A DNA stretch of 59,218 nt from Bdellovibrio sp. (GCA_013360185.1 JABWCO010000003.1:1-59218), one strand, 5' to 3'; positions 36,197-45,972 are shown, numbered from the stretch's first letter. The notes: generated by a model from the letters alone, not told the origin. Made by a program: numbers and translations.

Positions 36197-38077
36197 TTAC
36201 CTTAAGTACAAGTCTATAGGCTTTCTTTGGTCGGTGGGAACATTCACCGTGGTTTCAGCTGAAAGACCTGTGGTTTTGTTACGCACTTGTATTTTTACAC
36301 CCACTTCGGCCTGAATCAAGTAAGCTTCTCCTGGACGTTTGATGCTGACTGGAGCGCCCGCAATTCGCAATTCAGGATTGGCTCCACCATTGAAGATGTT
36401 GATAACCACGGATGCGGATTTGCGAAAGCGCTCAAGCGTTCCCGTGAATGAATAAGCCTCATAGGTCGGCGTGATTGTTGTCACTAAGTCTGTGTAGCCT
36501 TCATAAACCAAACGCAAGTTAAAGGGTGTATTGGCTTTCATCGATTTACTATAGGGTGTGTATTGTTCTGTATCGATGCCGTTAATGATTACGCGGGCAC
36601 GGGCCGGGTTGCTGTAGATTTTTACAGAATAATCAGGCTCCGTGGCGGCTAGATCCATTTGATGCTGAATTTCTCGCGGCGGCGCCGTGGCCGTTTTCGG
36701 CGCTCCAGGAATTGGTTGATACGAATTTGTGATCGGTGGCGCTTCTTTGCGCAAATACGAATTGTATCCCCACCATGAGCCAACCATAAAAATAAGTGCT
36801 ACGATAAACTTCATCGCCATCCCAGAAACGTCATCAAATAATGAGTTGCTGGTCGAACGTGGGATCGATCCTGGAATTCCTGAAATGGTTCCGACTGGCG
36901 CGCGCTGAATGCCAGTATGAGTGGCGTGGGTCGGCAGGGGACGAGGAGGTGGCTTCAGATTATCTAAGTTGACACGCAGGTCTGTGGAGGTGTCGATGTC
37001 CAACTTTTCAGAAAGGTCTGACGGGAGCATCGGACCACGAGATCGCTCATCGGATCGGGCATCGGTTTGAGTGACAGTGACCATCGTTTTGTCTTCGGTG
37101 CTTTGAATTTTTGCAAACTCAATCAGCTTGCGACGCTGTTCTAGAAAGGCAGCCGAAAAAGCATTTTTCATGAAGACACTAAAATCGTGGGGCGAAAAAT
37201 CTGGATACTGGGTATTTAAAAACCGATTCAAGTCGCGATGCAAAGCGGCTGCGGTTTGATAGCGCATGCCTCGATCTTTAGATAAAAGTTTGTCGACAAT
37301 CCTTTCAAGCTCTGGCGGAACTGAAGGGTTGATTTTGCGAATCGATGGAATTTGGCACTCACGGATTTTGCGCAGGACGGCTGCTTCACTATTTGAAGTG
37401 AACAAACGGTCATTGGCTAAAAGCTCCCAAAGCACAATACCTAACGAAAAAATATCCGTGCGGGGATCAATCGTTTGACCATCGGCTTGTTCGGGACTCA
37501 TGTACCCGTATTTCCCTTTGATGGTGCCGGCACGGGTGGCTTCCAATTGAGTTTCGGCTTTGGCGATACCAAAATCGATAATTTTTACTTCGCCTTCAAA
37601 GCTGACCATGATGTTTTGCGGGCTGATGTCTCGATGTACGATGTTCAAAGGCTTGCCTGTTGTGCCATCAATGCAGCGATGTGCGTGATCTAACCCTGCG
37701 GCGACCTCTTTCATCATGAAGACAATTTGTTCGATGGTAAATTGTGAGCCTGATTTTTTAAGCTCATTCAAAATTTGTCGAAGGTTGCGTCCTTCAACAT
37801 ATTCCATAACTAAGAAAAATTGATTGCGTTCGACCCCGAAGTCATAAATTGAGACGACGTTGCCTTGATTCAAATTGACAGCGATCTTCGCCTCTTCTTT
37901 GAACATGTCGATAAATTCACGATGATCAGAAAACTGTGGCAGAATGCGTTTGATAGCGACGAACTTGTTGACGCCCACTGCGCCTGTTGATTTAGATAGG
38001 TACACTTCGGCCATGCCGCCTGCCGCCAGGCGCTCAAGAAGAATGTATTTACCGAACTGTTCGACAGGTTGAGACAT
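36197..38077 (-). CDS. Membrane Ser/Thr protein kinase with PEGA-like domain
   Basis: A 626-aa Hanks-type kinase. Cytoplasmic kinase domain (about 8-280): LAAGGMAEVYL nucleotide loop, VAIKRI with Lys43, HRDISPQN catalytic loop, DFGIAKA and GKYGYMSPEQA. A linker with Thr/Pro-rich sequence precedes one membrane segment (MKFIVALIFMVGSWWGYN, about residue 430). Outside it is a PEGA-like domain (KIYSNPARARVIINGIDTEQYTPYSK) that often binds cell-wall or protein ligands. It is probably a signalling receptor at the envelope. It is operonic with the acyl-CoA ligase and divergent from coaE. Confidence 0.92.
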   Translation of the reverse strand: MSQPVEQFGKYILLERLAAGGMAEVYLSKSTGAVGVNKFVAIKRILPQFSDHREFIDMFKEEAKIAVNLNQGNVVSIYDFGVERNQFFLVMEYVEGRNLRQILNELKKSGSQFTIEQIVFMMKEVAAGLDHAHRCIDGTTGKPLNIVHRDISPQNIMVSFEGEVKIIDFGIAKAETQLEATRAGTIKGKYGYMSPEQADGQTIDPRTDIFSLGIVLWELLANDRLFTSNSEAAVLRKIRECQIPSIRKINPSVPPELERIVDKLLSKDRGMRYQTAAALHRDLNRFLNTQYPDFSPHDFSVFMKNAFSAAFLEQRRKLIEFAKIQSTEDKTMVTVTQTDARSDERSRGPMLPSDLSEKLDIDTSTDLRVNLDNLKPPPRPLPTHATHTGIQRAPVGTISGIPGSIPRSTSNSLFDDVSGMAMKFIVALIFMVGSWWGYNSYLRKEAPPITNSYQPIPGAPKTATAPPREIQHQMDLAATEPDYSVKIYSNPARARVIINGIDTEQYTPYSKSMKANTPFNLRLVYEGYTDLVTTITPTYEAYSFTGTLERFRKSASVVINIFNGGANPELRIAGAPVSIKRPGEAYLIQAEVGVKIQVRNKTTGLSAETTVNVPTDQRKPIDLYLR

Positions 38078-38142
38078 TTATTCCAGTTCCCCTTTGTGGG
38101 GTCTATCGGTAAAATGAACCTGTTCCTTAAGGAGATTCGTCT

Positions 38143-38742
38143 ATGAAATGGATAGGCCTAACCGGAGGTATAGCTTGCGGCAAAAGCACCGTCAGCCGAT
38201 TGCTTAAAGAGCATGGCATTGCTGTGATTGATGCTGATGAAATTTCTAAAGACGTGGTTAAACCCGGCTCTCCTGGACTTGCGTCGGTGATCCAGACCTT
38301 TGGCCAGAGTTTTTTGCTTGAAGATGGTTCGCTGAACCGGCGTCTTTTAGGCCAGAAGGTTTTCGGCCATCCCGATTTGCTTCGTGCTTTAGAGGCCATT
38401 CTGCATCCTTTGGTGCGCGATGAGACTCGTCGCCTTCGGCGCAGCTATGAAGACCTGAAAGCGCCTGTGGCTATTTATGATGTTCCGCTGTTGTTTGAAA
38501 CAAAGGCTCAGGATCAGTTCGATAAAGTTATCGTGGTAAGTTGTACCAAAGAACAGCAAAAAGAACGTTTGCGTCGACGCAATCATTTAAGCGAAGACGA
38601 AATTGAAATGCGTATTGCTTCGCAAATACCAATTCAGTTTAAAGAGGCCGAAGCGGATTTTGTATTATATAACAATCGTGATGAGCAGCACCTGCTGGCA
38701 GAAGTCGACCGGCTTTTAACGTGGTTAAAGCAACTAAAATAA
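38143..38742 (+). CDS. coaE: Dephospho-CoA kinase
   Basis: Catalyses the last step of CoA synthesis. The 199-aa protein has the P-loop GGIACGKST, VIDADEISKDVVKPGSPG, the conserved LHPLVR region, YDVPLLFET and a typical RRRNHLSEDE segment. Length is normal. An AAGGAG site precedes the ATG. It is divergent from the kinase gene across 65 bases, and its end overlaps the convergent barrel gene by 9 bases. Confidence 0.95.
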   Translation: MKWIGLTGGIACGKSTVSRLLKEHGIAVIDADEISKDVVKPGSPGLASVIQTFGQSFLLEDGSLNRRLLGQKVFGHPDLLRALEAILHPLVRDETRRLRRSYEDLKAPVAIYDVPLLFETKAQDQFDKVIVVSCTKEQQKERLRRRNHLSEDEIEMRIASQIPIQFKEAEADFVLYNNRDEQHLLAEVDRLLTWLKQLK

Positions 38743-39297
38743 AAAGTTATAACCAAATTGCGCGTAAAGATCGGGTCCGGTGATCGCGTAGCCGACACCG
38801 AATTCCGAAATAAAAACTTCACCTATGCCGACGGCGCCACGCAAACGCCAACGTCTTAATTCGGCAATACCACCCAGTTCTCCAGAGCCTTTTAAGAATA
38901 AATTCGCTGAGGCACGCACGTAAGGCTGAAAAGAATCACCAGGACAGCAGTACCATCGGCGTCCGACGGCGACGCCGACTAAGTTGTCTTTGTTGACTTC
39001 CAACTGGTAGTCCCACACTTGCACATCGTCTTCTAGTGGAATGTAACGAAGAGTCAAAAAGACGCCTTGTTGATATTCGTCACGCTCTAAAAAATTTCCC
39101 CCAGCAAATCCCAAGGAGAAGTTAAAGATCGAAGTCGGGCGAGAGTTTCTATTTTCCGGGTCCAGATGGGCCAGTTCCGGATCCTCTTTTGCTGAAAAAG
39201 GACTGGTTTCTACGGTAGTTGATGTTTGCGGAGCACTCATTGCAGAGTGACTGCTCACGACCAAGGTCAAAAAAAGAAGAGGAAGAAAAACTCGCAT
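38734..39297 (-). CDS. Small exported beta-barrel-like protein
   Basis: A 187-aa protein with signal peptide MRVFLPLLFLTLVVSSHSAMSA, a Ser/Thr/Pro-rich linker, and strands of alternating residues (FNFSLGFAGGNF, GVFLTLRYIPL, QPYVRASANLFLKG, DLYAQFGYNFLF) ending in Phe. This suggests a small outer-membrane barrel. A CC pair occurs in a loop (WYCCPGD). The ribosome-binding site is weak. It overlaps the 3' end of coaE by 9 bases. Function unknown. Confidence 0.72.
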   Translation of the reverse strand: MRVFLPLLFLTLVVSSHSAMSAPQTSTTVETSPFSAKEDPELAHLDPENRNSRPTSIFNFSLGFAGGNFLERDEYQQGVFLTLRYIPLEDDVQVWDYQLEVNKDNLVGVAVGRRWYCCPGDSFQPYVRASANLFLKGSGELGGIAELRRWRLRGAVGIGEVFISEFGVGYAITGPDLYAQFGYNFLF

Positions 39298-39350
39298 GAG
39301 ACAAAGTATAAATTATGTCTACAATCAAGTTAACGAAATTTGGAGGCAAA

Positions 39351-40532
39351 ATGCTAATAAGGGGATCTTTGTTCCTCACAATCGTCACAGTGCTCTTTAC
39401 TGGACCCTGGGCGCAGGCTGAAAGTATCAGTACGACGATTCATCATCACTATCAGGCGCCTCGGGCATTGGGAATGGGCGACGCCTTTGTGGCCGTGGCC
39501 AATGACTATTCCGCTATCTTTTATAATCCGGCAGGTTTGGCGCGGCGAGAAGATGGGCAATTGAACTTGTCGATGAGCTATGCGGGAACTCCAGGGGTTA
39601 TGGACTTTTACAAAGAGTACCAAGACATCGAAAGTTCTAATCGATCAGAGTCTGACAAACAAACGGCCTATCTAGAGTTGATCGAAAAACATTATGGTGA
39701 TGTGTACTCTTTAAGGATGGCGCCGTTGGAAGGCTTTTGGGTTCGTCCGAATTGGGGTGTGGCCTTTATTCCCATGGATGTCAGCGTTGAGTTTGCCATG
39801 CATAAACAAGTGGGGCCGACTTTAAATACCACTGTGTATGCGGATACGACCTTGGCATTATCTTACGCCGATGATGTGCACTGGTTTGATCACGGTCGCA
39901 TGTCGTGGGGGATCACCGGAAAATTCGTGAATCGGGGCTTCTTCAGTCGTCCAATCAAAGCCACTGACCTGGCACAAAGTAACGAGATCGTAAAAAAAGA
40001 AGATCTGCTTGAGGGCTATACTGTCGACGCGGATCTGGGTGTTTTATGGACCCCGGAACTTCCTGATGAGGGACTGTGGTCGGTGTTGCGTTTAGCGCGT
40101 CCCACTTTTGGAGCTGTTGTGCGCAATGTGGGTGAGCTTGGTTTCGGGCAAACGATGAAGCTTCTGAATAAAGAAAAACAGAACGGGGCGCCGGACAAGC
40201 TGTACCGCGTGTTTGATGTAGGATCGCGTTGGGAATACCCATCGATGTGGATTTTCGGTGGTCGCGGTGTTTTAGACGTCCGTGATATCGGTCACCCAGA
40301 CTTCAACATGCGCAAAGGTCTGCATTTGGGATTTGAGTTTGATTGGGCAGTGACGACTTGGTGGAAAGGCCACTATCGCGTGGGCCTGAACCAGGGATTC
40401 TGGACGGCCGGGGTTTCGGCAGAGCTAGGAATCTTCAATTTGGACTTAGTCAGTTATGCCGATGATGTGGGAACTAGAAATACACCGGTGGAAAGCCGAG
40501 TTTACGCTACCCGTTTAAATCTGGATTTTTAA
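39351..40532 (+). CDS. PorV/FadL-like outer-membrane protein, copy 1
   Basis: The start was moved to the ATG at 39351 because GGAGG lies 5 bases upstream and the protein then opens with a signal peptide (MLIRGSLFLTIVTVLFTGPWAQA); 393 aa. The N-terminal signature APRALGMGDAFVAVANDYSAIFYNPAGLA is characteristic of the OMPP1/FadL/PorV-type barrels. Later strands (ARPTFGAVVRNVGELGF, YRVGLNQGFWTAGVSAELGIFN) and a C-terminal LNLDF agree. Two related proteins lie at 42713 and 44848. These barrels may carry hydrophobic substrates or anchor secretion machinery; the substrate is unknown. Confidence 0.82.
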   Translation: MLIRGSLFLTIVTVLFTGPWAQAESISTTIHHHYQAPRALGMGDAFVAVANDYSAIFYNPAGLARREDGQLNLSMSYAGTPGVMDFYKEYQDIESSNRSESDKQTAYLELIEKHYGDVYSLRMAPLEGFWVRPNWGVAFIPMDVSVEFAMHKQVGPTLNTTVYADTTLALSYADDVHWFDHGRMSWGITGKFVNRGFFSRPIKATDLAQSNEIVKKEDLLEGYTVDADLGVLWTPELPDEGLWSVLRLARPTFGAVVRNVGELGFGQTMKLLNKEKQNGAPDKLYRVFDVGSRWEYPSMWIFGGRGVLDVRDIGHPDFNMRKGLHLGFEFDWAVTTWWKGHYRVGLNQGFWTAGVSAELGIFNLDLVSYADDVGTRNTPVESRVYATRLNLDF

Positions 40533-40539
40533 AAATAAA

Positions 40540-40570
40540 AACAGCAAAGAAGTTAGTGCTCTTTGCTGTT
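40540..40570. terminator. Bidirectional terminator between convergent genes
   Basis: AACAGCAAAGA-N9-TCTTTGCTGTT, a perfect 11-bp stem with A-tract on the left and T-tract on the right. It serves both the barrel gene and the reverse lipoprotein gene. Confidence 0.9.
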
Positions 40571-40598
40571 TTCTATCGTCTTCTTAATTTATTTAATA

Positions 40599-41318
40599 CT
40601 AGTTATTTGTATTCTGCCAATATTCAAACAGCGCATTGCCAATTTCTTGAGGTGTGCTGTTGATGATGTCGATGCCACCTGGGGCCGCGTCGATCGCCTT
40701 CGTGATCGAGCCACACAATTCTGTATTTGCAACGTCGCTCCCGCACGTGGTTTCGTAAACGGTCTGAATTGTATCGCCCACTTTTACCAGGTTTGCGATC
40801 GCTTCAGCCTGTTGTTCCGGTGTTCCGTTTAGGTCATCTAAAATTTTTGTAATACCGGCTTGCATTTGCGCTTCTAAACTGCCAGATCCTGAGGCGAAGT
40901 TATTGATCACCGTAGCTGATTTCGACATTGCTGACAGGAGTGTCAGGCCATTGTCTTTAGAAAGCGCACAGCTATTAAACGTGCGATCGGCTAGCTCTTG
41001 GTCTTCGAAGGCCAAAATGCCTAGGACATTTGCCGTGCTGCCGCCTTCTTTCATGGAGTTTAAAGCCGAAGAAAGTTTTGCGGGGGCGGTAATTCCGGAA
41101 GCGATAAATCCAGCGGCACATCTTAAAGTATGCGCCTGGGTTGACGTGATGCCTTCGATTTTGCTCATGCAGCCTTCGACGGCCGTATTATCGGTGGCAG
41201 AGTCTAGACAAAACTGTGCTTCTGCGAGCATATCTTTTTCGGACTGGGCGGCACACCCGGCCATTAAGACGGAAAGAGATAAAACCAAAAACAAAGCTGT
41301 AGATCTATTGAAAACCAT
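40599..41318 (-). CDS. Alpha-helical lipoprotein, unknown function
   Basis: A 239-aa lipoprotein with signal peptide MVFNRSTALFLVLSLSVLMAGC (Cys22). The mature part is mainly helical with scattered cysteines (FCLDSAT, GCMSKI, LRCAAGF, SCALSK, TCGSD, LCGSI). Style and placement resemble the longer lipoprotein at 43808. Both sit next to PorV-like barrels, so it may be a partner lipoprotein of those. GGGAGAA precedes the ATG. No named family. Confidence 0.72.
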   Translation of the reverse strand: MVFNRSTALFLVLSLSVLMAGCAAQSEKDMLAEAQFCLDSATDNTAVEGCMSKIEGITSTQAHTLRCAAGFIASGITAPAKLSSALNSMKEGGSTANVLGILAFEDQELADRTFNSCALSKDNGLTLLSAMSKSATVINNFASGSGSLEAQMQAGITKILDDLNGTPEQQAEAIANLVKVGDTIQTVYETTCGSDVANTELCGSITKAIDAAPGGIDIINSTPQEIGNALFEYWQNTNN

Positions 41319-41428
41319 TTTTTCTCCCTTAATCGTACCAGCATTTTATAGATACATTCTTATCGGATTTAGTACGTAGGTCTTAATGCTAAAAATACGT
41401 CGTCTTAAAATAGGACACCTGTAAATGA

Positions 41429-42613
41429 TTAAGGTCGTTTTAAATTTCGATATGTTTCCAGATAACGAGTTTGTAAGATCGGAATGTTTTTTTGTAACCA
41501 TTTTTCCAGGCCGGGAATGTTCCATTTTTTGTAGATCTTATGATGAGTGGCCAGGATGCCCACTTGCACTCGTAAATAGTCTTTAAGTTCGCCGCTGGAA
41601 AGTTTTTCAAGTGCTACAGAGTCTCTGGTGCGACTTCTGATAAGAAAATGATTTTGATAAAAGGTGTATGCATAGAACTGGGGGGACTCGTGCCAAAATT
41701 CTTCTTTTAGTTCTGCAATTCTATCTGCGTAGCTCCATTTGGGGTGTGACCATAGACCGAAATGGGTCCCCGGCTCAGTCAGTTCTTTAAGCTCAATCAG
41801 CTCTTTGCCATGCAGATTTTCAATCAGCACAAGGTAGCGTTTTAACCCGCCGCTGCCACCTCCGGAATGGATAACTTCGGCGACATCCAAAAAAGATACT
41901 CCAGAAAAAACGGGCTCACTCTTAAAGTCGCTAAGCATTTTCCTTTTTAGCGACGCGGGTATTTTAAGCAATTCTTGAGATTCTAAGAACTCATTTCCCT
42001 GCGTGAGCTTCTTTAAAAGTTTGTTGCGTTTTTTTTCTAAATTCGGAAATAGATTTTTATCTAGGGACGCTGCCTTCTTTTGATCATTTAAGACCTGAAT
42101 GTATTCCGATACAAGGTCTTCAAGTAAGTCAGAATCATCATACGTCAGGGCGACGGCGACGAAATACCTAAGGACGTCTGCGCGAAGAGGGCAGTAGCCG
42201 CTGTCGTCTAAATCGTTAAAGACGAAACGTGGCCCCGAGGGGAACTCTAGAAAGCCAAAATTTTCCGGGTGGGGATCGCCGAAACACAAGGTCAGATCTT
42301 TACTTTCCAATTGCGTTGTGATGTCGCCATAGTAGGCATTGACAAAAGAGCGAAAGAACATCACTGGTCCAGCTTGCAAAGCCTGGGAAAGTTTTTTTGC
42401 AAAGGCCGCTTCGTCCAAGTGGCTATAGGATTCTTTAAAAGTTTGCAGAGGAATGGTCGACGTCGGAAAATTCAGATCCTCGCTTCGCAAAGATTGTATA
42501 TCTCGACGCGACGGCGAAGAGAGTCCCCAAAGCCCAAGGCAAAAAGCAGTAAAAACAAGCAGCATAGATAATGTCGTGTGCATCTGGATTGTTATCGGCA
42601 AAACGGGATCCAT
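41429..42613 (-). CDS. DUF2252-family protein with a membrane or signal segment
   Basis: A 394-aa protein of the DUF2252 type, a kinase-fold-like family without established activity. Typical pieces are CFGDPHPENFGFLEFPSG and FVFNDLDDSGYCPLRADVLRY, equivalent to the conserved GD-H-ENFG and DFD motifs. The N-terminus has a hydrophobic stretch (TLSMLLVFTAFCLGLWGL). Most family members are cytosolic, so an exported or anchored form is unusual. The start is uncertain: ATG 42613 or ATG 42583 both lack a strong ribosome-binding site. It is divergent from the second barrel gene. Confidence 0.78.
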   Translation of the reverse strand: MDPVLPITIQMHTTLSMLLVFTAFCLGLWGLSSPSRRDIQSLRSEDLNFPTSTIPLQTFKESYSHLDEAAFAKKLSQALQAGPVMFFRSFVNAYYGDITTQLESKDLTLCFGDPHPENFGFLEFPSGPRFVFNDLDDSGYCPLRADVLRYFVAVALTYDDSDLLEDLVSEYIQVLNDQKKAASLDKNLFPNLEKKRNKLLKKLTQGNEFLESQELLKIPASLKRKMLSDFKSEPVFSGVSFLDVAEVIHSGGGSGGLKRYLVLIENLHGKELIELKELTEPGTHFGLWSHPKWSYADRIAELKEEFWHESPQFYAYTFYQNHFLIRSRTRDSVALEKLSSGELKDYLRVQVGILATHHKIYKKWNIPGLEKWLQKNIPILQTRYLETYRNLKRP

Positions 42614-42712
42614 GTCGACTAGACCATGGACCGTATTTGTGCGGATTGTCTCAATATGAGTCCAACATCAACCGATAGGTTCATTGATATATCTAATTTT
42701 TGCGAGGTATCT

Positions 42713-43798
42713 ATGAAAAGGATTTTGTGGATCGCGCTCTTACAAGTCTTCTTAGTTATGGTGTTTACCACGAATGTAAACGCCCAAGAGCGACGTAGTT
42801 TTTATAGTGGCGCCCGTTGCCTGGGGATGGGTGGTGCGTGTATTGCCGTGGCCAATGATGAAACGGCTTTGTTAGTAAATCCAGCTGGTTTAGGAAAGCT
42901 GCGCGATTTTTACGGAACTATCTTCGACCCCGAGCTTGAGTTCGGCTATCAAACCCAAGGCTTTTACGGTGATAAAAGTTTTTCAAATCCTTTCACTTTG
43001 GAAGATGTTTTGGCTTCGTTGGATAAGAAGCGCAGTGCCTATTATCACGCCAAAGCTCAAGTTTTCCCGTCGTTTGTCGGAAGAAACTTTGGCATCGGTC
43101 TGTATGGTAATTACTTGTTAGATGCGGAAGTGGCCGGAGACGGTTCAACTGTCAGTACTTATTATCGCAGCGATATGGCTTTCGTGTTAGGTTTCAACTT
43201 CCGACTATTCGATGGCCGGGTTAAGTTGGGCTTTAATACTAAGCTGGTCAATCGTATCGAAGTCGATAATCCGACCCTGAGTACCGCGGGCCCGTTGGGA
43301 TATGATGCTATTGCCAGTGAGGGAGTGGGGTTGTCCACCGATGTCGGCGTGATTTTGACGGCACCTTGGAAGTTCCTGCCGACGCTGTCGGCAGTGGTTC
43401 GTGATGTCGGCGGAACTACGTTTGATAAAGCCAGTGGTATTCGCATGTCCACCACCGGGCGTCCCAATATGATAAAGCAAGATGTTGATGTCGCGACGGC
43501 GTTGTTTCCTATTCACACCAATTATGTGCGCTCGGCTTGGACTGTGGAGTATCGTGGTTTATTAACATCACAAGACGAGCCCGATAAAGCGAAGCTGCTC
43601 CATGCTGGGATGGAGTTTAACTTTGGCGATGTGTTCTTTATGCGCGCCGGTTATAATCAAAGGTATTGGACCGCCGGATTAGAAATAGCTTCAGAGCGCT
43701 TCCAATGGCAGCTCGCCTCTTATGGTGAAGAGGTGGGTACGGTTGATCTGCCAAAAGAAGATCGTCGTTACACAATGAAATTTGCTTATCGGTTTTAA
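42713..43798 (+). CDS. PorV/FadL-like outer-membrane protein, copy 2
   Basis: The start was moved to the ATG at 42713 (signal peptide MKRILWIALLQVFLVMVFTTNVNA); 361 aa. The signature ARCLGMGGACIAVANDETALLVNPAGLG matches the first copy, as do KLGFNTKLVNRIEV, LSAVVRDVGGTTFDK and the closing RAGYNQRYWTAGLEIASERFQWQLASYGEEVGT. It is 9 bases upstream of a lipoprotein gene and forms the head of a long same-strand unit (barrel-lipoprotein-barrel-addB-addA). Function as a barrel is fairly sure; its cargo is not. Confidence 0.82.
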   Translation: MKRILWIALLQVFLVMVFTTNVNAQERRSFYSGARCLGMGGACIAVANDETALLVNPAGLGKLRDFYGTIFDPELEFGYQTQGFYGDKSFSNPFTLEDVLASLDKKRSAYYHAKAQVFPSFVGRNFGIGLYGNYLLDAEVAGDGSTVSTYYRSDMAFVLGFNFRLFDGRVKLGFNTKLVNRIEVDNPTLSTAGPLGYDAIASEGVGLSTDVGVILTAPWKFLPTLSAVVRDVGGTTFDKASGIRMSTTGRPNMIKQDVDVATALFPIHTNYVRSAWTVEYRGLLTSQDEPDKAKLLHAGMEFNFGDVFFMRAGYNQRYWTAGLEIASERFQWQLASYGEEVGTVDLPKEDRRYTMKFAYRF

Positions 43799-43807
43799 GG
43801 ATGAGGT

Positions 43808-44851
43808 ATGAATAAGCGTAATTTTATAATCATCATTTTAAGTTTGGCTCTGACCACGTCGTGTGGGCAGCCAAACGTTTTGACGGAATATTCCACGACG
43901 GATTCCGATCAGGCTCTCTATTTGGATGCTAAAAACTTGATCGATGATTCTTCTTGGGATGCGGCCATTACAATTTTGACAACGGAATTGTCTGCAGAGT
44001 ATCAGGCGCAGACGGATGTGAAGACAACCCTTATGTACGCCTATAGCGGAAAATGCGGAATTTCATTTCTAAATTTAATTAATAATTTAAAATCAACACA
44101 GTCCTCTGAGATGTTCAAAATTGCTCTGGACCTTTTTGACAACACAAACGTGGATGTGGCGGCTTGTGATCTTGCCATCGACACGTTGCACTCTATCGGC
44201 GCCACGGCTCCAGAACGCAGCAGTGACCTGAATCTGTTCGCTGCAATTTTGGGGATCGCCCGCATGGGCACAACTTTGCACTCTAAGTTCGATAAAGATT
44301 CGGGCGGCCTCGGTGATGGCGATGCGGATCTAGGTTGGAACTCCTGTGTCGTGTCTAGTGCTACTTTGCATTTGTCTGATGATGACATGAATCGAATCGC
44401 TTCAGGGGTAGGTCTTATTTTTGAAAACTTAGCAGCGTTGGGTGATGAGCTCACCAGCGGCAGTGCGGGGTCTTCGTTTGACGCCGCCAAAGCACTGTGT
44501 GAGACGACGATTTCTATGCCCGCGATCGGTATCCCTCACAATTGGGATCCTGGCATACCAAACACCGTTAAGTGGAGTGATCTGCCAATTAATCCCGCAT
44601 TGCCAGACGATCCCACCTGGGTGAACTTAGGATTGCCTGCGGATTTTTCAGATCCCATCAATTGTTTAAACACGCGGGCTGACCAGGTTCCTGATAAAAT
44701 GCGCCGAATCTTTCGACGGATGATTGCAAGTCAAGACATGGGCTTTGGTACGTGTTCTTTAAGTGATGTTCAGGCAAACATTGATCCGAACTCCAACCCG
44801 CTCGCAGTTATTACCATGGGCTGTTGTCCTACGGAGATTCCCGCACCATGA
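43808..44851 (+). CDS. Lipoprotein of the barrel operon
   Basis: A 347-aa lipoprotein with signal peptide NKRNFIIIILSLALTTSC (Cys19). The first half looks helical and TPR-like (ALYLDAKNLIDDSSWDAAITILTTEL, KTTLMYAYSGKCGISFLNLINN). The second half has several cysteines and a Pro-rich segment (NPALPDDPTWVNLGLPADF). Its stop overlaps the next barrel ATG (ATGA), so the two are translated together. A partner or assembly factor for the adjacent barrels is the simplest idea, inferred from operon structure. Confidence 0.76.
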   Translation: MNKRNFIIIILSLALTTSCGQPNVLTEYSTTDSDQALYLDAKNLIDDSSWDAAITILTTELSAEYQAQTDVKTTLMYAYSGKCGISFLNLINNLKSTQSSEMFKIALDLFDNTNVDVAACDLAIDTLHSIGATAPERSSDLNLFAAILGIARMGTTLHSKFDKDSGGLGDGDADLGWNSCVVSSATLHLSDDDMNRIASGVGLIFENLAALGDELTSGSAGSSFDAAKALCETTISMPAIGIPHNWDPGIPNTVKWSDLPINPALPDDPTWVNLGLPADFSDPINCLNTRADQVPDKMRRIFRRMIASQDMGFGTCSLSDVQANIDPNSNPLAVITMGCCPTEIPAP

Positions 44852-45966
44852 GATGGCTGTTGTTGCTTTCCGCATTTTTAGTTGCGCAAACGGGTCGGAC
44901 CCAATCCTTGGGTGATTCGACGCGGTCGATTCGCTATCTGGGGATGGGAGGCGTTGCTGTTCCTTTTGTGCGTGGGGCGGAATCTTTGTTTATCAATCCG
45001 GCGGGTTTGGGCAGTTCGCCCTTGTTAGATATCAAGCTGATTGATGTTGGCGTTGGAACTAGCAAGTACATGGTTGAAAATATCCAAGACTTCAAAGACA
45101 TAAACCCCGACGAGCCCGCCACCTTAGAAAAGTTTTACGGCAAAAAATTATGGGTGCAAACAAATGGAAAAGTGGCAGTCTCCTTGCCAAATTTTGCGAT
45201 TGGATACTTGAACGATGCCGAAGTTTCCGCAGAACTTCATAACCCGAGCTTCCCCAAATTTGAAACGTATTTTCGCAATGATGATGCCGTGTATATTGGT
45301 GGCTCATTTCCTATCTATAAGGGCACGTATCTGGGCATGAATCTTCGACGAGTCAATCGCTGGGGTGGGCAGATACAAGAGCTGGGGGTAGGTGACATCA
45401 CGAATGTCAGTGGCCTGCAAGAGATCGGCGATCGCTTTGCAAATCGAGGTCAAGGTTACGGAATGGATTTGGCATTGATGATGGAAGTGCCCATGCCAAT
45501 ATTAAAGCCTACTTTAGCGTTGGTTTGGCAAGACGTCGGCAGTACCGCCTTCAAAAAAACAGCGGGTGAGGATGCGCCTCCGCGTATCGAACAAAATTTA
45601 ACTTTTGGTGCGGGCCTTGGTTTGGATTTACCGGGTTTGGATGTGCTCTTTGGAATGGAAGCTCGTCACCTGATGCAGTCAGATATTGAAATCGGCAAAA
45701 AGCTGCACTTAGGAGCTGAGGTTTCATTGCCTTTGATTGACGTTCGAGCGGGATACAATCAAGGTTATTTGAGCTATGGGGTCGGAATTAATTTCTTAAT
45801 TTTCCATCTTGATGCTGTCAGTTACACCGAAGAAACGGGTTTTTACCCCGGTCAAGCCGGTGACGCTCGTTACATGGTGAGTCTCGGCTTTGATTTAAGC
45901 TTTGATGCTGACTTCAAATTCACGGATAATAGCGGCAAGAGACGAAAACTAAAACAACGCCGGTAA
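44848..45966 (+). CDS. PorV/FadL-like outer-membrane protein, copy 3
   Basis: The start was moved to the ATG at 44848, which overlaps the lipoprotein stop; 372 aa. Signal peptide RWLLLLSAFLVAQTGRTQS. The signature IRYLGMGGVAVPFVRGAESLFINPAGLG is a more divergent form of the other two. LALVWQDVGSTAFKK and VRAGYNQGYLSYGVGINFLIFHLDAVSYTEETG align with their late strands. A basic tail (GKRRKLKQRR) follows the last strand, unusual for a barrel whose last residue is normally aromatic. The addB start is only 6 bases downstream. Confidence 0.8.
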   Translation: MRWLLLLSAFLVAQTGRTQSLGDSTRSIRYLGMGGVAVPFVRGAESLFINPAGLGSSPLLDIKLIDVGVGTSKYMVENIQDFKDINPDEPATLEKFYGKKLWVQTNGKVAVSLPNFAIGYLNDAEVSAELHNPSFPKFETYFRNDDAVYIGGSFPIYKGTYLGMNLRRVNRWGGQIQELGVGDITNVSGLQEIGDRFANRGQGYGMDLALMMEVPMPILKPTLALVWQDVGSTAFKKTAGEDAPPRIEQNLTFGAGLGLDLPGLDVLFGMEARHLMQSDIEIGKKLHLGAEVSLPLIDVRAGYNQGYLSYGVGINFLIFHLDAVSYTEETGFYPGQAGDARYMVSLGFDLSFDADFKFTDNSGKRRKLKQRR

Positions 45967-45972
45967 TCCGAA

